This document shows, piece by piece, positions 23,083 to 32,031 of a DNA stretch of 49,791 nucleotides (position 1 is its first letter; every line of letters starts with the position of its first letter). Origin of the DNA: Variovorax paradoxus (GTDB lineage Bacteria > Pseudomonadota > Gammaproteobacteria > Burkholderiales > Burkholderiaceae_C); NCBI RefSeq assembly GCF_000834655.1, contig NZ_JXQQ01000034.1, forward strand, positions 1 through 49,791, read 5' to 3'. A program made the position numbers and the translations under genes. The notes under the pieces were generated by a model. The model was not told the DNA's origin. It saw only the letters and a program-made list of their open reading frames with translations, and made no database searches.

Positions 23083-23134
23083 GCTGTTCAGATGGCATGA
23101 GGTACCTGTTAAGGCATTTGGCTTTCTGAACAGC
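23083..23134. repeat. Long-range inverted repeat between secG and tRNA-Leu
   Basis: GCTGTTCAGA (23083-23092) and TCTGAACAGC (23125-23134) are perfect 10-bp inverted arms 32 nt apart, 8 nt from the mature tRNA 5' end on the transcribed strand. In a secG-tRNA transcript they would form a stem just upstream of the tRNA. The rest of 23076-23194 shows no gene. Confidence 0.55.
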
Positions 23135-23194
23135 TTTAGAGTTTACCCTGAAATACAGCCGTTTCTCGCTGACGACTGCATGAAAACGACTGGA

Positions 23195-23605
23195 TTACTT
23201 GTTCGGAATCTGACCGGCGCCCGAAACGGGTGCGGCAGGTGCCGAAGCCGGTGCACTCGGAGCACCCGCGCCGGGGATTTCGCCTGCGGCGCCAGATGCC
23301 GGCGTTGCAGGCGCAGCGGGTGCACCAACGGCCGCGCGCTCGAGAAGACTGCCGCCGCCCGCAGGACGCGCATGGCTGAAGTACGCAAGCAGCAACGTGC
23401 ATGCGAAGAACACCGCGGCCAACACGGCCGTGGTGCGCGAGAGGAAGTTCGCGCTGCCGCTGGCACCGAACAAGCTGCCGGCACTGCCGCTGCCGAAGGC
23501 GGCGCCCATGTCGGCGCCCTTGCCGTGCTGGATCAGGATCAGGCCGATCATCGCCAGGGCCGCCAGCATTTGCACGCCGACCAGAAGGTTGAGGACCACG
23601 TTCAT
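23195..23605 (-). CDS. secG: Preprotein translocase subunit SecG
   Basis: 136 residues. Two transmembrane helices flank the conserved loop: LVGVQMLAALAMIGLILIQ, then HGKGADMGAAFGSGSAGSLFGASG, then FLSRTTAVLAAVFFACTLLLAYF. It is an accessory subunit of the SecYEG channel. The C-terminal half is an Ala/Pro/Gly-rich tail of about 50 residues, longer than the roughly 110-residue E. coli protein. It is downstream of tpiA on the same strand with a 37-nt gap. Confidence 0.95.
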   Translation of the reverse strand: MNVVLNLLVGVQMLAALAMIGLILIQHGKGADMGAAFGSGSAGSLFGASGSANFLSRTTAVLAAVFFACTLLLAYFSHARPAGGGSLLERAAVGAPAAPATPASGAAGEIPGAGAPSAPASAPAAPVSGAGQIPNK

Positions 23606-23642
23606 TCGTTCTTACTCCTAATTGATGACAGCCGTTGCGCGT

Positions 23643-24407
23643 TCAGCGCGCAGCGGCAGAAATGATCTGCAGAAAGTCGGGGGCCTTGAGCGACGCGCCG
23701 CCGATGAGGCCGCCGTCGATGTCGGCCTGCGCCAGCAGTTCGGCCGCATTGGCCGCGTTCATGCTGCCGCCGTAAAGAATGCAGATGCCGGCAGCGTGCT
23801 CGCTCGCGGCATGGTGCAGTTGCGCACGCAGCACGGCATGCACCGCCTGCGCCTGCTCGGGCGATGCCGTCTTGCCCGTGCCGATGGCCCAGACAGGCTC
23901 GTAGGCCACCACGATTTCGCTAATGCAATGGCCATTCACATGGATCACCGCAGCCAGCTGGCGCTTGACGACCTCTTCGGTCTGCCCTGCTTCGCGCTCG
24001 GCCAGCGTCTCGCCGACGCAGACGATCGGCGTGATGCCGTTCGCCAGGGCAGCAGCCGCTTTCGCAGCCACCGTTCCGTCGGTTTCGCCGTGGTACTGCC
24101 GGCGCTCGGAGTGACCGACGATGGCATAGCGCACGCCGAAATCCTTGAGCATCGCCGCCGATTGCTCGCCAGTAAAGGCACCTTGGGGATGCGCCGAAAC
24201 GTCCTGCGCACCGAGCGCGAGCGACGGCGAACCCGCCAGCAGCGACTGCAGCTGAGCGAAGTACGGCGCTGGCGCGCACAGCGCGACATTGCAAGCGGCC
24301 GGGCTTGCCGCCAGGCCTTGCTGCAGAGCCTTCACCAGCGCCTCGTTGGCGGCCAGGCCGCCATTCATCTTCCAGTTGCCGGCGATCAGTTTCTTCTTGG
24401 TTGTCAT
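23643..24407 (-). CDS. tpiA: Triose-phosphate isomerase
   Basis: 254 residues from ATG 24407 ([16 protein letters not shown]). An ATG at 24428 is also in frame and overlaps the end of the upstream oxidoreductase. The shorter start matches the family length of about 250 and places the conserved NWK near the N-terminus. Catalytic features: Lys in GNWKMNG, His in GHSERRQ, Glu in [11 protein letters not shown], and phosphate loop [13 protein letters not shown]. It interconverts DHAP and glyceraldehyde-3-phosphate in the cytosol. Confidence 0.96.
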   Translation of the reverse strand: MTTKKKLIAGNWKMNGGLAANEALVKALQQGLAASPAACNVALCAPAPYFAQLQSLLAGSPSLALGAQDVSAHPQGAFTGEQSAAMLKDFGVRYAIVGHSERRQYHGETDGTVAAKAAAALANGITPIVCVGETLAEREAGQTEEVVKRQLAAVIHVNGHCISEIVVAYEPVWAIGTGKTASPEQAQAVHAVLRAQLHHAASEHAAGICILYGGSMNAANAAELLAQADIDGGLIGGASLKAPDFLQIISAAAR

Positions 24408-24421
24408 CGCGTTGTTCGTTG

Positions 24422-25420
24422 TCACCATGTCAGCACGATCTTGCCGATGTGCTGGTTCGATTCCATCAGCGTGTGAGCCTGGGCTGCGCCACTGGGTTCA
24501 CCCGCCGCCGCAAACGTGCTGTGGATCACGGGCTTGATCGCACCGCTTTCGAGCAGCGGCCAGACCTTCTCGCGCAGCGCCTTGGCAATCGCGCCCTTGA
24601 ACGCCACCGGCCGCGGACGCAGCGTCGAGCCGGTGATCGTGAGACGCCTGCGCAGCACGAGGCCCGCATTGATCTGGGCCTTCACGCCACCCTGCACCGC
24701 AATGATCACGAGCCGGCCGTCCTCGGCCAGGCACTCGATCTCGCGCGCCACGTATTCGCCCGCAACCATGTCCAGGATCACGTCCACGCCCTTGCCACCG
24801 GTGAGCTTCTTCGCCTCTTCGACGAAGTCGCTCGTGCGGTAGTTGATGGCATGGTCGGCACCCAGTTTCTTGCAGGCTTCGCACTTGTCGTCGCTGCCGG
24901 CCGTGACGATGACAGTCGCACCCAGCGCCTTGGCGATCTGGATGGCAGTGACGCCGATCCCGCTCGAGCCACCCTGGATCAGCAGCGTCTCACCCTTTTG
25001 CAGGCGGCCGCGCTCGAACACATTGCTCCAGACGGTGAAGAAGGTCTCGGGCAGCGACGCCGCATCGACATCGCTCCACCCCTTGGGCACCGGCAGGCAT
25101 TGCGCCACAGGCGCCACGCAGAGCTGGGCATAGCCGCCACCGGCGATCAGCGCGCAAACGCGATCCCCGATCTTGAAGCCCGCTTCGGCCAATGCCGCGG
25201 CATCGCCCGACACGATCTCGCCGGCCACTTCGAGGCCCGGCAGGTCGGAGGCGCCGGGCGGCACCGGATAGTGGCCCATGCGCTGCAGCACATCGGGGCG
25301 ATTCACCCCGCTGGCCGCAACGCGGATCAGCAACTCGCCCACGCCCGCCACCGGATCGGGACGATCGGCCACGCGCAGCACCTCAGGGGCGCCGTACGAA
25401 GTGATTTCAATGGCTTTCAT
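24422..25420 (-). CDS. NAD(P)H quinone oxidoreductase, PIG3/QOR family
   Basis: 332 residues of the zinc-free medium-chain dehydrogenase/reductase superfamily. GroES-like N-terminal domain ([32 protein letters not shown]), then a Rossmann fold with [24 protein letters not shown]. The VNRPD(V/L)LQR motif is characteristic of the PIG3/TP53I3 group. It probably reduces quinones or enones with NADPH. Its stop lies just after the alternative tpiA ATG at 24428, so the pair may be coupled. It sits between pnp (upstream, with its own terminator) and tpiA. Confidence 0.92.
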   Translation of the reverse strand: MKAIEITSYGAPEVLRVADRPDPVAGVGELLIRVAASGVNRPDVLQRMGHYPVPPGASDLPGLEVAGEIVSGDAAALAEAGFKIGDRVCALIAGGGYAQLCVAPVAQCLPVPKGWSDVDAASLPETFFTVWSNVFERGRLQKGETLLIQGGSSGIGVTAIQIAKALGATVIVTAGSDDKCEACKKLGADHAINYRTSDFVEEAKKLTGGKGVDVILDMVAGEYVAREIECLAEDGRLVIIAVQGGVKAQINAGLVLRRRLTITGSTLRPRPVAFKGAIAKALREKVWPLLESGAIKPVIHSTFAAAGEPSGAAQAHTLMESNQHIGKIVLTW

Positions 25421-25465
25421 GGTCTTTCGGCCTCCAACGCCCGCAGGTGGGGCGCAGCTAGCTGT

Positions 25466-25500
25466 TCAAAAGATAGCAACGGCAGGTTTGCTGCCGTTGC
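25466..25500 (-). terminator. Intrinsic terminator of pnp
   Basis: On the minus strand GCAACGGCAG, loop CAAAC, CTGCCGTTGC (a perfect 10-bp stem, 25500-25476), followed by TATCTTTTG. It begins 8 nt after the pnp stop. Confidence 0.85.
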
Positions 25501-25507
25501 GCCCTTC

Positions 25508-27847
25508 TTACTCCTGAGGCTCGCGCGGTGCTTGCGACTGCTCGCCGGCCGGAGCCTGCTGCTGGTCGTTGCGCGGCTGCTGCTGGTCGTTGAAGCGCGG
25601 TGCGCGCTCGCCACGATCGCCACGATCGCCACGATCGCCACCACGGTCGCCGCCGCGATCGCCACGGTCCGAACGCTCACGGCGCTCGCCACCACGGTCG
25701 CCGCGATCGCCACGGTCTTCACGCGGCGGGCGCTCGCTGTATTCCATGCCGGCCGGACGCTCGGTCAGGGCCTTCATGGACAGCTTGACGCGGCCCTTTT
25801 CGTCGGTCTCGAGAACCTTGACCTTGACGATCTGGCCTTCGCTCAGGTAGTCGGTCACCTTCTCGACGCGTTCGTGCGCGATCTGGCTGATGTGCAGCAG
25901 GCCGTCCTTGCCCGGCAGCAGGTTGATGAGCGCGCCGAAGTCCAGGATCTTGGTGACCGGGCCTTCGTAGACCTTGCCGATTTCGACTTCGGCGGTGATC
26001 TGCTCGATGCGCTTCTTGGCGAGCTCGGCCTTTTCCGGATCGGTCGAGGCGATGGTGATGGTGCCGTCTTCGTCGATGTTGATCGTCGTGCCGGTCTCTT
26101 CCTGCAGGCCACGGATGACCGAGCCGCCCTTGCCGATCACGTCGCGGATCTTCTCGGGGTTGATCTTCAGCGTGGTCAGGCGCGGCGCGAAGCTGGAGAC
26201 TTCGGCCTTGGCCTCGCCCATGGCTTCCTGCATCTTGCCCAGGATGTGCATGCGCGCTTCCTTGGCCTGCGCCAGTGCGACCTGCATGATTTCCTTGGTG
26301 ATGCCCTGGATCTTGATGTCCATCTGCAGCGCGGTGATGCCGTTGGTCGTACCGGCCACCTTGAAGTCCATGTCGCCCAGGTGATCTTCGTCGCCCAGGA
26401 TGTCGGTCAACACGGCGAAGCGGTTGTCTTCCTTGATCAGGCCCATGGCGATGCCGGCCACGTGGGCCTTCATCGGCACGCCGGCGTCCATCATCGAGAG
26501 GCAGCCGCCGCAGACCGAAGCCATCGACGAGGAGCCGTTCGACTCGGTGATTTCCGAGACCACGCGCACGGTGTACGGGAATTCTTCCTTGGTCGGCAGC
26601 ACGGCGACGAGCGCGCGCTTGGCAAGGCGGCCGTGGCCGATTTCGCGGCGCTTGGTCGAGCCCATGCGGCCCACTTCGCCGGTGGCGAAGGGAGGCATGT
26701 TGTAGTGGAACAGGAAGCGGTCTTCGTACTCGCCGGCCAGCGCGTCGATGCGCTGCGCGTCGCGTTCGGTGCCGAGCGTGGTGATGACCAGCGCCTGGGT
26801 TTCACCGCGCGTGAATAGAGCCGAACCGTGGGTGCGCGGCAGCACGGAATTGCGAATTTCGATGGGGCGCACGGTGCGCGTGTCGCGGCCGTCGATGCGG
26901 GGTTCGCCCGACAGGATCTGGCTGCGAACGATCTTCGATTCGATGGAGAACAGCAGGTCGTTGACCTTGCCGGCATCGAAGGGCTCGCCGCTTTCCTTGA
27001 GCGTGCTCATGACGCTGGCGTTGGCCTCGCGCAGGGCCTGCGTGCGGGCTTGCTTGCTGCGGATCTGGTAGACGGCGCGCAGCTTTTCTTCGGCCAGGCC
27101 CTTGACCTTGGCGACGAAGGCTTCGTCTTCGGCCGGTGCCTGCCAGTCCCACACCGGCTTACCGGCGTCGCGCACGAGGTCATGGATCGCGTTGATCGCG
27201 ATGTTGGCTTGTTCATGGCCGAACACCACGCCGCCGAGCATGATCTCTTCGCTCAGTTGCTGGGCTTCCGATTCGACCATCAGCACGGCGGCTTGCGTGC
27301 CGGCGACGACGAGGTCCATCTGCGAGTCCTTCCGGGCGGTCTGGCCCGGATTCAGCACGTACTGGCCGTTGATGTAGCCCACGCGGGCGGCACCGATCGG
27401 GCCGCTGAACGGGATGCCGGAGATGGCGAGCGCAGCGCTCACGCCGATCATGGCGGCGATGTCAGCGTCGACTTCAGGGTTCAGCGACACGGTGTGGATG
27501 ACCACGTGCACTTCGTTCAGGAAGCCTTCGGGGAACAGCGGGCGGATCGGACGGTCGATCAGGCGGCTGGTCAGCGTTTCGTGTTCGCTGGGCTTGGCTT
27601 CGCGCTTGAAGAAGCTGCCGGGAATCTTGCCCGCGGCGTAGGTCTTCTCGATGTAGTCGACGGTCAGCGGGAAGAAGTCCTGGCCCGGCTTGGCGGACTT
27701 GGAGGCGACCACGGTCGCCAGGATCACGGTGCCGTCGATGTCGACCAGCACGGCGCCATTGGCTTGGCGGGCGACTTCGCCCGTTTCCATGACGACAGTC
27801 TTGTCGCCCCATTGGAAGGACTTGGTGACTTTGTTGAAGAGGCTCAT
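25508..27847 (-). CDS. pnp: Polyribonucleotide nucleotidyltransferase (PNPase) with RGD/RGG-like tail
   Basis: 779 residues from ATG 27847 ([16 protein letters not shown]). Two RNase PH domains flank an alpha-helical domain. The second holds the catalytic stretch [16 protein letters not shown] with metal-binding Asp residues and the phosphate-site segment [15 protein letters not shown] domain ([20 protein letters not shown]) and an S1 domain ([21 protein letters not shown]) follow. PNPase degrades RNA 3'-to-5' phosphorolytically and is a degradosome component. After S1 there is a tail of about 70 residues built of repeating D-R-G-(D/G) units and then a Gln/Pro-rich end. It is longer than E. 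coli PNPase (711) because of this tail. rpsO lies upstream. Confidence 0.97.
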   Translation of the reverse strand: MSLFNKVTKSFQWGDKTVVMETGEVARQANGAVLVDIDGTVILATVVASKSAKPGQDFFPLTVDYIEKTYAAGKIPGSFFKREAKPSEHETLTSRLIDRPIRPLFPEGFLNEVHVVIHTVSLNPEVDADIAAMIGVSAALAISGIPFSGPIGAARVGYINGQYVLNPGQTARKDSQMDLVVAGTQAAVLMVESEAQQLSEEIMLGGVVFGHEQANIAINAIHDLVRDAGKPVWDWQAPAEDEAFVAKVKGLAEEKLRAVYQIRSKQARTQALREANASVMSTLKESGEPFDAGKVNDLLFSIESKIVRSQILSGEPRIDGRDTRTVRPIEIRNSVLPRTHGSALFTRGETQALVITTLGTERDAQRIDALAGEYEDRFLFHYNMPPFATGEVGRMGSTKRREIGHGRLAKRALVAVLPTKEEFPYTVRVVSEITESNGSSSMASVCGGCLSMMDAGVPMKAHVAGIAMGLIKEDNRFAVLTDILGDEDHLGDMDFKVAGTTNGITALQMDIKIQGITKEIMQVALAQAKEARMHILGKMQEAMGEAKAEVSSFAPRLTTLKINPEKIRDVIGKGGSVIRGLQEETGTTINIDEDGTITIASTDPEKAELAKKRIEQITAEVEIGKVYEGPVTKILDFGALINLLPGKDGLLHISQIAHERVEKVTDYLSEGQIVKVKVLETDEKGRVKLSMKALTERPAGMEYSERPPREDRGDRGDRGGERRERSDRGDRGGDRGGDRGDRGDRGERAPRFNDQQQPRNDQQQAPAGEQSQAPREPQE

Positions 27848-27917
27848 GTTTGCTCCTGTTTTAGTAGCGAACCACACAGGGTTCGCAAGGGGCGGAGGCT
27901 GTCTCAGAACACGATGC

Positions 27918-27967
27918 CATTCCAGCGAAGCTCGGGGCGAACTTCATTGGAATGACACAGCTTCGCT
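27918..27967 (-). promoter_or_regulatory. Structured pnp leader with two competing hairpins
   Basis: Arms CATTCCAGCGAAG (27918-27930) and CTTCATTGGAATG (27942-27954) form a stem with two mismatches and an 11-nt loop. Part of the first arm, AGCGAAGCT (27924-27932), is also a perfect complement of AGCTTCGCT (27959-27967), so the two stems are mutually exclusive. The element lies in the pnp 5' leader between the rpsO terminator and the pnp start. In E. coli this leader position holds the hairpin cut by RNase III for PNPase autoregulation. The function here is inferred. Confidence 0.5.
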
Positions 27968-28000
27968 CTGTTTTGGCACTCCGAAAGTGGATCGCGAAGT

Positions 28001-28040
28001 AAAAAACGCCTGAGCTAGCGGACTAACCCAGGCGTTTTTT
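28001..28040. terminator. Strong terminator between rpsO and pnp (bidirectional)
   Basis: AAAAAACGCCTG and CAGGCGTTTTTT are perfect 12-nt inverted arms with a 16-nt loop, giving a GC-rich stem with T runs in both directions. It begins 13 nt after the rpsO stop. Read-through or a promoter between 27848 and 28000 is needed for pnp expression. Confidence 0.9.
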
Positions 28041-28053
28041 CATGCGATTCGGT

Positions 28054-28320
28054 TTACTTGCGCAGACCCAGCTTGGCGATCAGCGCGGTGTAACGGTCGG
28101 CGTCCTTGGACTTGAGGTAGTCCAGGAGCTTGCGGCGACGGCTCACCATGCGCAGCAGGCCGCGACGGCCGTGGTGGTCCTTGGCGTGCGTCTTGAAGTG
28201 GGGGGTGAGCTCGTTGATACGGGCGGTCAGCAGTGCGACTTGCACTTCTGGGCTACCGGTGTCGTTGGCGGCGCGGGCGTTGTCCTTGACGACTTCGGCC
28301 TTGATGGAGGCTGCGATCAT
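28054..28320 (-). CDS. rpsO: 30S ribosomal protein S15
   Basis: 88 residues, starting [11 protein letters not shown] and including the S15 signature [20 protein letters not shown] and the C-terminal [20 protein letters not shown]. It binds the 16S rRNA central domain with S6/S18. A good Shine-Dalgarno (AAGGAA) precedes the ATG. The rpsO-pnp order is as in most proteobacteria. Confidence 0.98.
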   Translation of the reverse strand: MIAASIKAEVVKDNARAANDTGSPEVQVALLTARINELTPHFKTHAKDHHGRRGLLRMVSRRRKLLDYLKSKDADRYTALIAKLGLRK

Positions 28321-28408
28321 GTTGAATTTCCTTGTTCCGGGATGTTTGACTTGCGGTGAGCACTGGAACTGCCCTCACCGTGCGCCTTGCGGCATGCAAA
28401 GCCTCGGG

Positions 28409-28414
28409 ATTATA
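28409..28414 (-). promoter_or_regulatory. Consensus -10 box upstream of rpsO
   Basis: A perfect TATAAT on the minus strand about 89 nt before the rpsO ATG, overlapping the stop codon of the upstream EamA gene. No convincing -35 (TTGACA) at 16-18 bp, so the promoter assignment rests on the -10 and position. Confidence 0.5.
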
Positions 28415-29339
28415 GCTCGGCGGGCCTGAGGTGGCTTTTGGGGCGTTTCCCACCTCGCCCATCGAGCGAAGCCAGGCCCACTGCGCCCAGCACGCAGGCA
28501 GCCCCGCCGATCTGTGCAAAGGTGATACTTTCGCCCAGCCAGCCGGCCGCGAGTACCAGCGCGGAAACCGGCAAAAGCGCCGTGAAGAGCGCCGCCTCGG
28601 CCCCTTTCAGCCGGGCCGATCCGGCAAACCAGAGGACGAAACCCAGCACCGTCGGCACCAGCGCGTAGTAGGCGACGCCGGCCAGCGCATCGGTCGGCAA
28701 AGGCTGCTCCCAGGCCCGCTCGAACCACGCCGGCACGAGCGACAGCAAGAGACCGAAGGCCGTCATCAACGTCGACAGCGCCAGTGGCCGGACCGGCACG
28801 CGCAGGCGCTTGTTGAGCAGGATGAACATCGCCTCGCAGACGACCGCCCCCAGCACCAGCAGGTTGCCGATCATCGCCGTCGGGGACCCGGAGCTCCCTG
28901 AGGCGGCCTCCCCCGGCCAGCTGATCGCCAGTACCCCCGCCGTCGCCAGCACGATGCTGCCGACGAGGTAGCGCCCCGGCCGCTCGCGCAGCGCCAGCAC
29001 CGCCACCAGCGCCGCGACGGCCGGCAGCGTTCCGGCCACGACGCCCGCACTGGCAGCCGGCGCCCAACGCACCCCGAGGATCAGCAGCACCGTGTAGCCG
29101 ACGCTGCCCAGCCCGGCCTGGCACAGCAGCAACGCGAGGTCGCGCCGGTCGGGTCGAGGCCACGGCGTGCGCGTCATCCGCAGCAGCAAAAGAAACACCG
29201 GCAGCGCCATCGCGAAGCGCAGCGCCGTCGCGGTGAACGGCGGCAGGCCGCCCGCGATCACCTTGCTCGCGACCACGGTGCTGCCCACCATGACCATCGC
29301 CAGCGCGCACAGCGCCATTCCCTTGATTCGTTCCGACAT
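28410..29339 (-). CDS. EamA/DMT-family metabolite exporter
   Basis: 309 residues with ten transmembrane helices arranged as two EamA repeats (about 5-140 and 155-290). Typical motifs are ALRFAMALPVFLLLL in repeat 1 and ALVPTVLGFVLWFAGSARL in repeat 2. Transporters of this superfamily (RhaT/YdcZ/RarD-like) export amino acids or other metabolites; the substrate is unknown. It follows an aminotransferase gene after 78 nt, so export of an amino-acid-related product is a plausible guess only. Its likely ribosome-binding site lies in a hairpin. Confidence 0.92.
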   Translation of the reverse strand: MSERIKGMALCALAMVMVGSTVVASKVIAGGLPPFTATALRFAMALPVFLLLLRMTRTPWPRPDRRDLALLLCQAGLGSVGYTVLLILGVRWAPAASAGVVAGTLPAVAALVAVLALRERPGRYLVGSIVLATAGVLAISWPGEAASGSSGSPTAMIGNLLVLGAVVCEAMFILLNKRLRVPVRPLALSTLMTAFGLLLSLVPAWFERAWEQPLPTDALAGVAYYALVPTVLGFVLWFAGSARLKGAEAALFTALLPVSALVLAAGWLGESITFAQIGGAACVLGAVGLASLDGRGGKRPKSHLRPAEL

Positions 29340-29342
29340 GCA

Positions 29343-29369
29343 TGGCCTTTCGTTCCCGAAGAAAGGCCA
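29343..29369 (-). promoter_or_regulatory. Hairpin covering the EamA ribosome-binding site
   Basis: On the minus strand TGGCCTTTC, a 9-nt loop and GAAAGGCCA form a perfect 9-bp stem whose 3' arm ends 3 nt before the EamA ATG. The only Shine-Dalgarno-like sequence (AAAGG) is inside that arm. It lacks a T run, so a terminator role is less likely. Confidence 0.5.
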
Positions 29370-29417
29370 AGCTTCGCGGGCCGCACGCCCGGCGTATTGA
29401 ACGAAATTGCAGGCGAA

Positions 29418-30590
29418 TCAGCCCTTGCGCTGCGGCTCTGCAGCCAGCCAATGGCGAAGGCGCTCCACGCCCTGCACCAGCCGCTGCGGGTCTTTCGACG
29501 CAAAGCACCAGCGCAGCCAGCCCTGCGCCTCGGGCGCGAAGGCGTTGCCGGGCGCAAGCCCCAGCCCTGCTTCGACCACCAACCGCTTGGCGACTTCGAG
29601 CGAATCGCCGAAGCCTTCGAGCCGGAAGAAGGCGTACATGCCGCCCTTGGCCGGCGCCACCTGCACGCCCGGCACCGCGGCCAGCAACGGCACCAGCGTG
29701 TCGCGGCACAGCTTCAGGTGCGCGACCACGCGCGGCGTGATGTCCGCCGTGTGCGCGATCGCCGCGATCGCGGCGCGCTGCGTGAACACGCTGGCGCACG
29801 AGGTGTTGAACTCGATCAGCTTGCCGATGCCGTCGACCATCGCGGGCGGCAGCACCAGCCAGCCGAGGCGCCATCCGGTCATGAGGAAGCTCTTGGAGAA
29901 ACTGTGCGTCACGACGAGCCGGTCATCGGGCGTCGAGATGTCGAGAAAGCTCGGTGCGCATCCATTCGGCGAAGGCTCGAAATAGAGCCGCTCGTACACC
30001 TCGTCGGCGAGGATCCAGGTGCCGGTCTCGCGGCAATGGTCGAGCACGGCCTGCTGCTCGGCGCGCGTCATCGTCCAGCCGGTCGGGTTGTTGGGCGCAT
30101 TGACGATCAGCAGCTTCGTCTTCGGCGTCACCGCCGCGCGCAGCGCGGGAAGGTCGAGCGTCCATTGACCTTCGACCGGCACCAGCGGCACCGCGCGCAC
30201 ATGCGCGCCCATGATTGCCGGCTGCGCCGTGAGGTTTGGCCACACAGGCGTCACCGCGACCACGTCGTCGCCCGCATCGACCAGCGCCTGCACCGCCAGC
30301 ATCAGCGCGCTCACGCCGCCCGAAGTGACCGCGATGCGCGACGCATCGATCTTCGGGTGCAACGCGCTGGTGTAGCGCGCGATCGCCTCGCGCAGCTCGG
30401 GCAGGCCGAGGTTGTGGGCATAGAAAGTCTCGCCGCGCTGCAGCGACTCGATGGCCGCCTGGCGGATCACCTCGGGTGTGACCTCGTCGCTTTCGCCGAA
30501 CCAGAAGGCGAGCACGTCGTCGCGGCCGAGGCCCGCATTGGCGACCTCGCGGATCCGGGAGGCTTCGAGGTTGTGGATGGCTTCACGCAT
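29418..30590 (-). CDS. PLP-dependent class I/II aminotransferase
   Basis: 390 residues of aspartate-aminotransferase fold. PLP-site residues: NAPNNPTG (Asn168), DEVY (Asp196, Tyr199), and catalytic Lys233 in SFSKSFLMTGWRLGW. The C-terminal Arg that binds the substrate carboxylate is in LRWCFASKDPQRL or nearby. The amino-acid specificity cannot be read from the sequence; similar proteins are annotated as aspartate or aromatic-type transaminases. The gene lies 27 nt behind a periplasmic binding-protein gene and ahead of the EamA exporter, all on the same strand. Confidence 0.93.
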   Translation of the reverse strand: MREAIHNLEASRIREVANAGLGRDDVLAFWFGESDEVTPEVIRQAAIESLQRGETFYAHNLGLPELREAIARYTSALHPKIDASRIAVTSGGVSALMLAVQALVDAGDDVVAVTPVWPNLTAQPAIMGAHVRAVPLVPVEGQWTLDLPALRAAVTPKTKLLIVNAPNNPTGWTMTRAEQQAVLDHCRETGTWILADEVYERLYFEPSPNGCAPSFLDISTPDDRLVVTHSFSKSFLMTGWRLGWLVLPPAMVDGIGKLIEFNTSCASVFTQRAAIAAIAHTADITPRVVAHLKLCRDTLVPLLAAVPGVQVAPAKGGMYAFFRLEGFGDSLEVAKRLVVEAGLGLAPGNAFAPEAQGWLRWCFASKDPQRLVQGVERLRHWLAAEPQRKG

Positions 30591-30617
30591 CGGCTGTCGT
30601 CCTGTTGGTCGTCGTCA

Positions 30618-31907
30618 TTAGGGTCGTTTCATCTTGCACGATGTCGGCAGCTCGGCGCGCTCCGGGGCGATCGTCTTGATCACGCGAAATCCGTAGCCCG
30701 AACCTTCGACATCGAACTGCACGCCGGGCTTGCCCTGCCGGTCCATCACGCCGACCACCAGCTGCTGCTGGAACTGGTGGTCCGCCGCGCGCATGCGGCC
30801 GCGCTGGCCGTAGAGGCTCACATCGGCTTGCTCCAGCCCGCGCGCTACCGCCACCGCATCGACGCCGCCCGCGCGCTCGACAGCCTGCGCGAGCGATTCG
30901 ACGAGCAGCTGCATCCGCATGTGCACGTAGTCGTCCGCGGGCTTCGGAAAGCGCGCGCGAAAGGCGCGGTAGAAAGCCTCCGACTGCGCGGTCTGCACGT
31001 TCGGCAGCCAGTCGGCCACGGCCACCACGCGACCGATGCCCGCATCGCCGATGGCCGCGGGCGCGCCGAGCGCGTTGCCGTAGAAGGTATAGAAGCTGCC
31101 GTTGAAGCCGGCCTCGCGCGCCGCCTTCACGAGCAGGGTGAGGTCGTTGCCCCAGTTGCCGGTGAACACCGCCTGCGCGCCGCTCGCGAGGATCTTGGTG
31201 GCGTAGGGCGCGAAGTCCTTCACCTTGCCCATCGGATGCAGCTCGTCGCCGACGATTTCCACGTCGGGGCGCTGCACGCCCAGCTGCCGGCGCACTTCGC
31301 GCAGCACCGACTGGCCGAAGCTGTAGTCCTGCCCGATCAGGTATGCGCGCTTGAGCGCGGCGTCGTCCTTCACCACGTCCATCAGCGCGGCCACGCGCAT
31401 GTCGGCATGGGCGTCGAAGCGGAAGTGCCAGAAGCTGCAGCGCTCGTTGGTCAGCGCCGGATCGACGGCTGCGTAGTTCAGGAAGATCACGCGCCGCGCG
31501 GGGTCGCGCTCGTTGTTCTTGTCGATGGCATCGACCAGCGCCGCCGCGGTGGCCGACGAGTTGCCCTGCAGCACGATGCGCGCGCCGTCGTCCATGGCCG
31601 CGCGCAACGCCGAAAGCGCCTCTTCGTTCTGCCCCTTGCTGTCGTAGCGGTCCAGCTGCAGCGGACGTGCGCCGCCGGGCAGCTTCACGCCGCCGCGCGC
31701 ATTGACGCGCTCGACCGCCCACAGCAGGTTGCGGAACACCGCCTCGCCCGTGTTCGCGAAGGGCCCGCTCATGCTTTCGATCAACGCCAGACGAATGGGA
31801 GCAGGCGGCGCGGCCGGGGTTTGCGCGAGCCCGGCCAAGGGGGTCGCGCATAGCGCCAGCGCCACGAATTTCAAGGCCCGGCGGCGCCAAATAAAGGGGG
31901 GAGTCAT
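30618..31907 (-). CDS. Periplasmic ligand-binding protein, Leu/Ile/Val-type (orphan)
   Basis: 429 residues from ATG 31907 (MTPPFIWRRRALKF). An upstream ATG at 31955 would add 16 Arg/Ser-rich residues before the signal and is less likely. Signal peptide: WRRR, then ALKFVALALCATPLAGLAQ, with cleavage after AQT or nearby. The mature domain is of the type 1 periplasmic-binding fold (IRLALIESMSGPFANTGEAV, GNSSATAAALVDAI, YLIGQDYSFGQSVLREV). Such proteins usually deliver branched-chain amino acids, amides or urea to ABC permeases, but no permease or ATPase gene is adjacent. Confidence 0.9.
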   Translation of the reverse strand: MTPPFIWRRRALKFVALALCATPLAGLAQTPAAPPAPIRLALIESMSGPFANTGEAVFRNLLWAVERVNARGGVKLPGGARPLQLDRYDSKGQNEEALSALRAAMDDGARIVLQGNSSATAAALVDAIDKNNERDPARRVIFLNYAAVDPALTNERCSFWHFRFDAHADMRVAALMDVVKDDAALKRAYLIGQDYSFGQSVLREVRRQLGVQRPDVEIVGDELHPMGKVKDFAPYATKILASGAQAVFTGNWGNDLTLLVKAAREAGFNGSFYTFYGNALGAPAAIGDAGIGRVVAVADWLPNVQTAQSEAFYRAFRARFPKPADDYVHMRMQLLVESLAQAVERAGGVDAVAVARGLEQADVSLYGQRGRMRAADHQFQQQLVVGVMDRQGKPGVQFDVEGSGYGFRVIKTIAPERAELPTSCKMKRP

Positions 31908-32031
31908 CGTCTTGAAACGCGTGCGGCTGCGCCTAGATGAGGTGTCAAGCGGCACTCAGGATTGAATGGCCGCGCAGTGTAAGGGACACACATTCCTTGT
32001 CCCCATTGTGTTCATTCAGGAGCTTTTCATC

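Noticed and set aside
25600..25740. Short tandem repeats that might suggest a CRISPR array
   Set aside because: They are in-frame 9-bp-unit repeats encoding the PNPase tail, without spacers or cas genes.
24305..26818. Open frame of about 837 codons on the plus strand opposite the oxidoreductase and pnp
   Set aside because: Antisense to two well-defined enzymes; the composition is typical of GC-driven antisense frames and there is no ribosome-binding site.
32001..32008. Sigma-32 -10 element (CCCCATTG) for hsp20
   Set aside because: No CTTGAA-like -35 at the required 13-17 bp distance.
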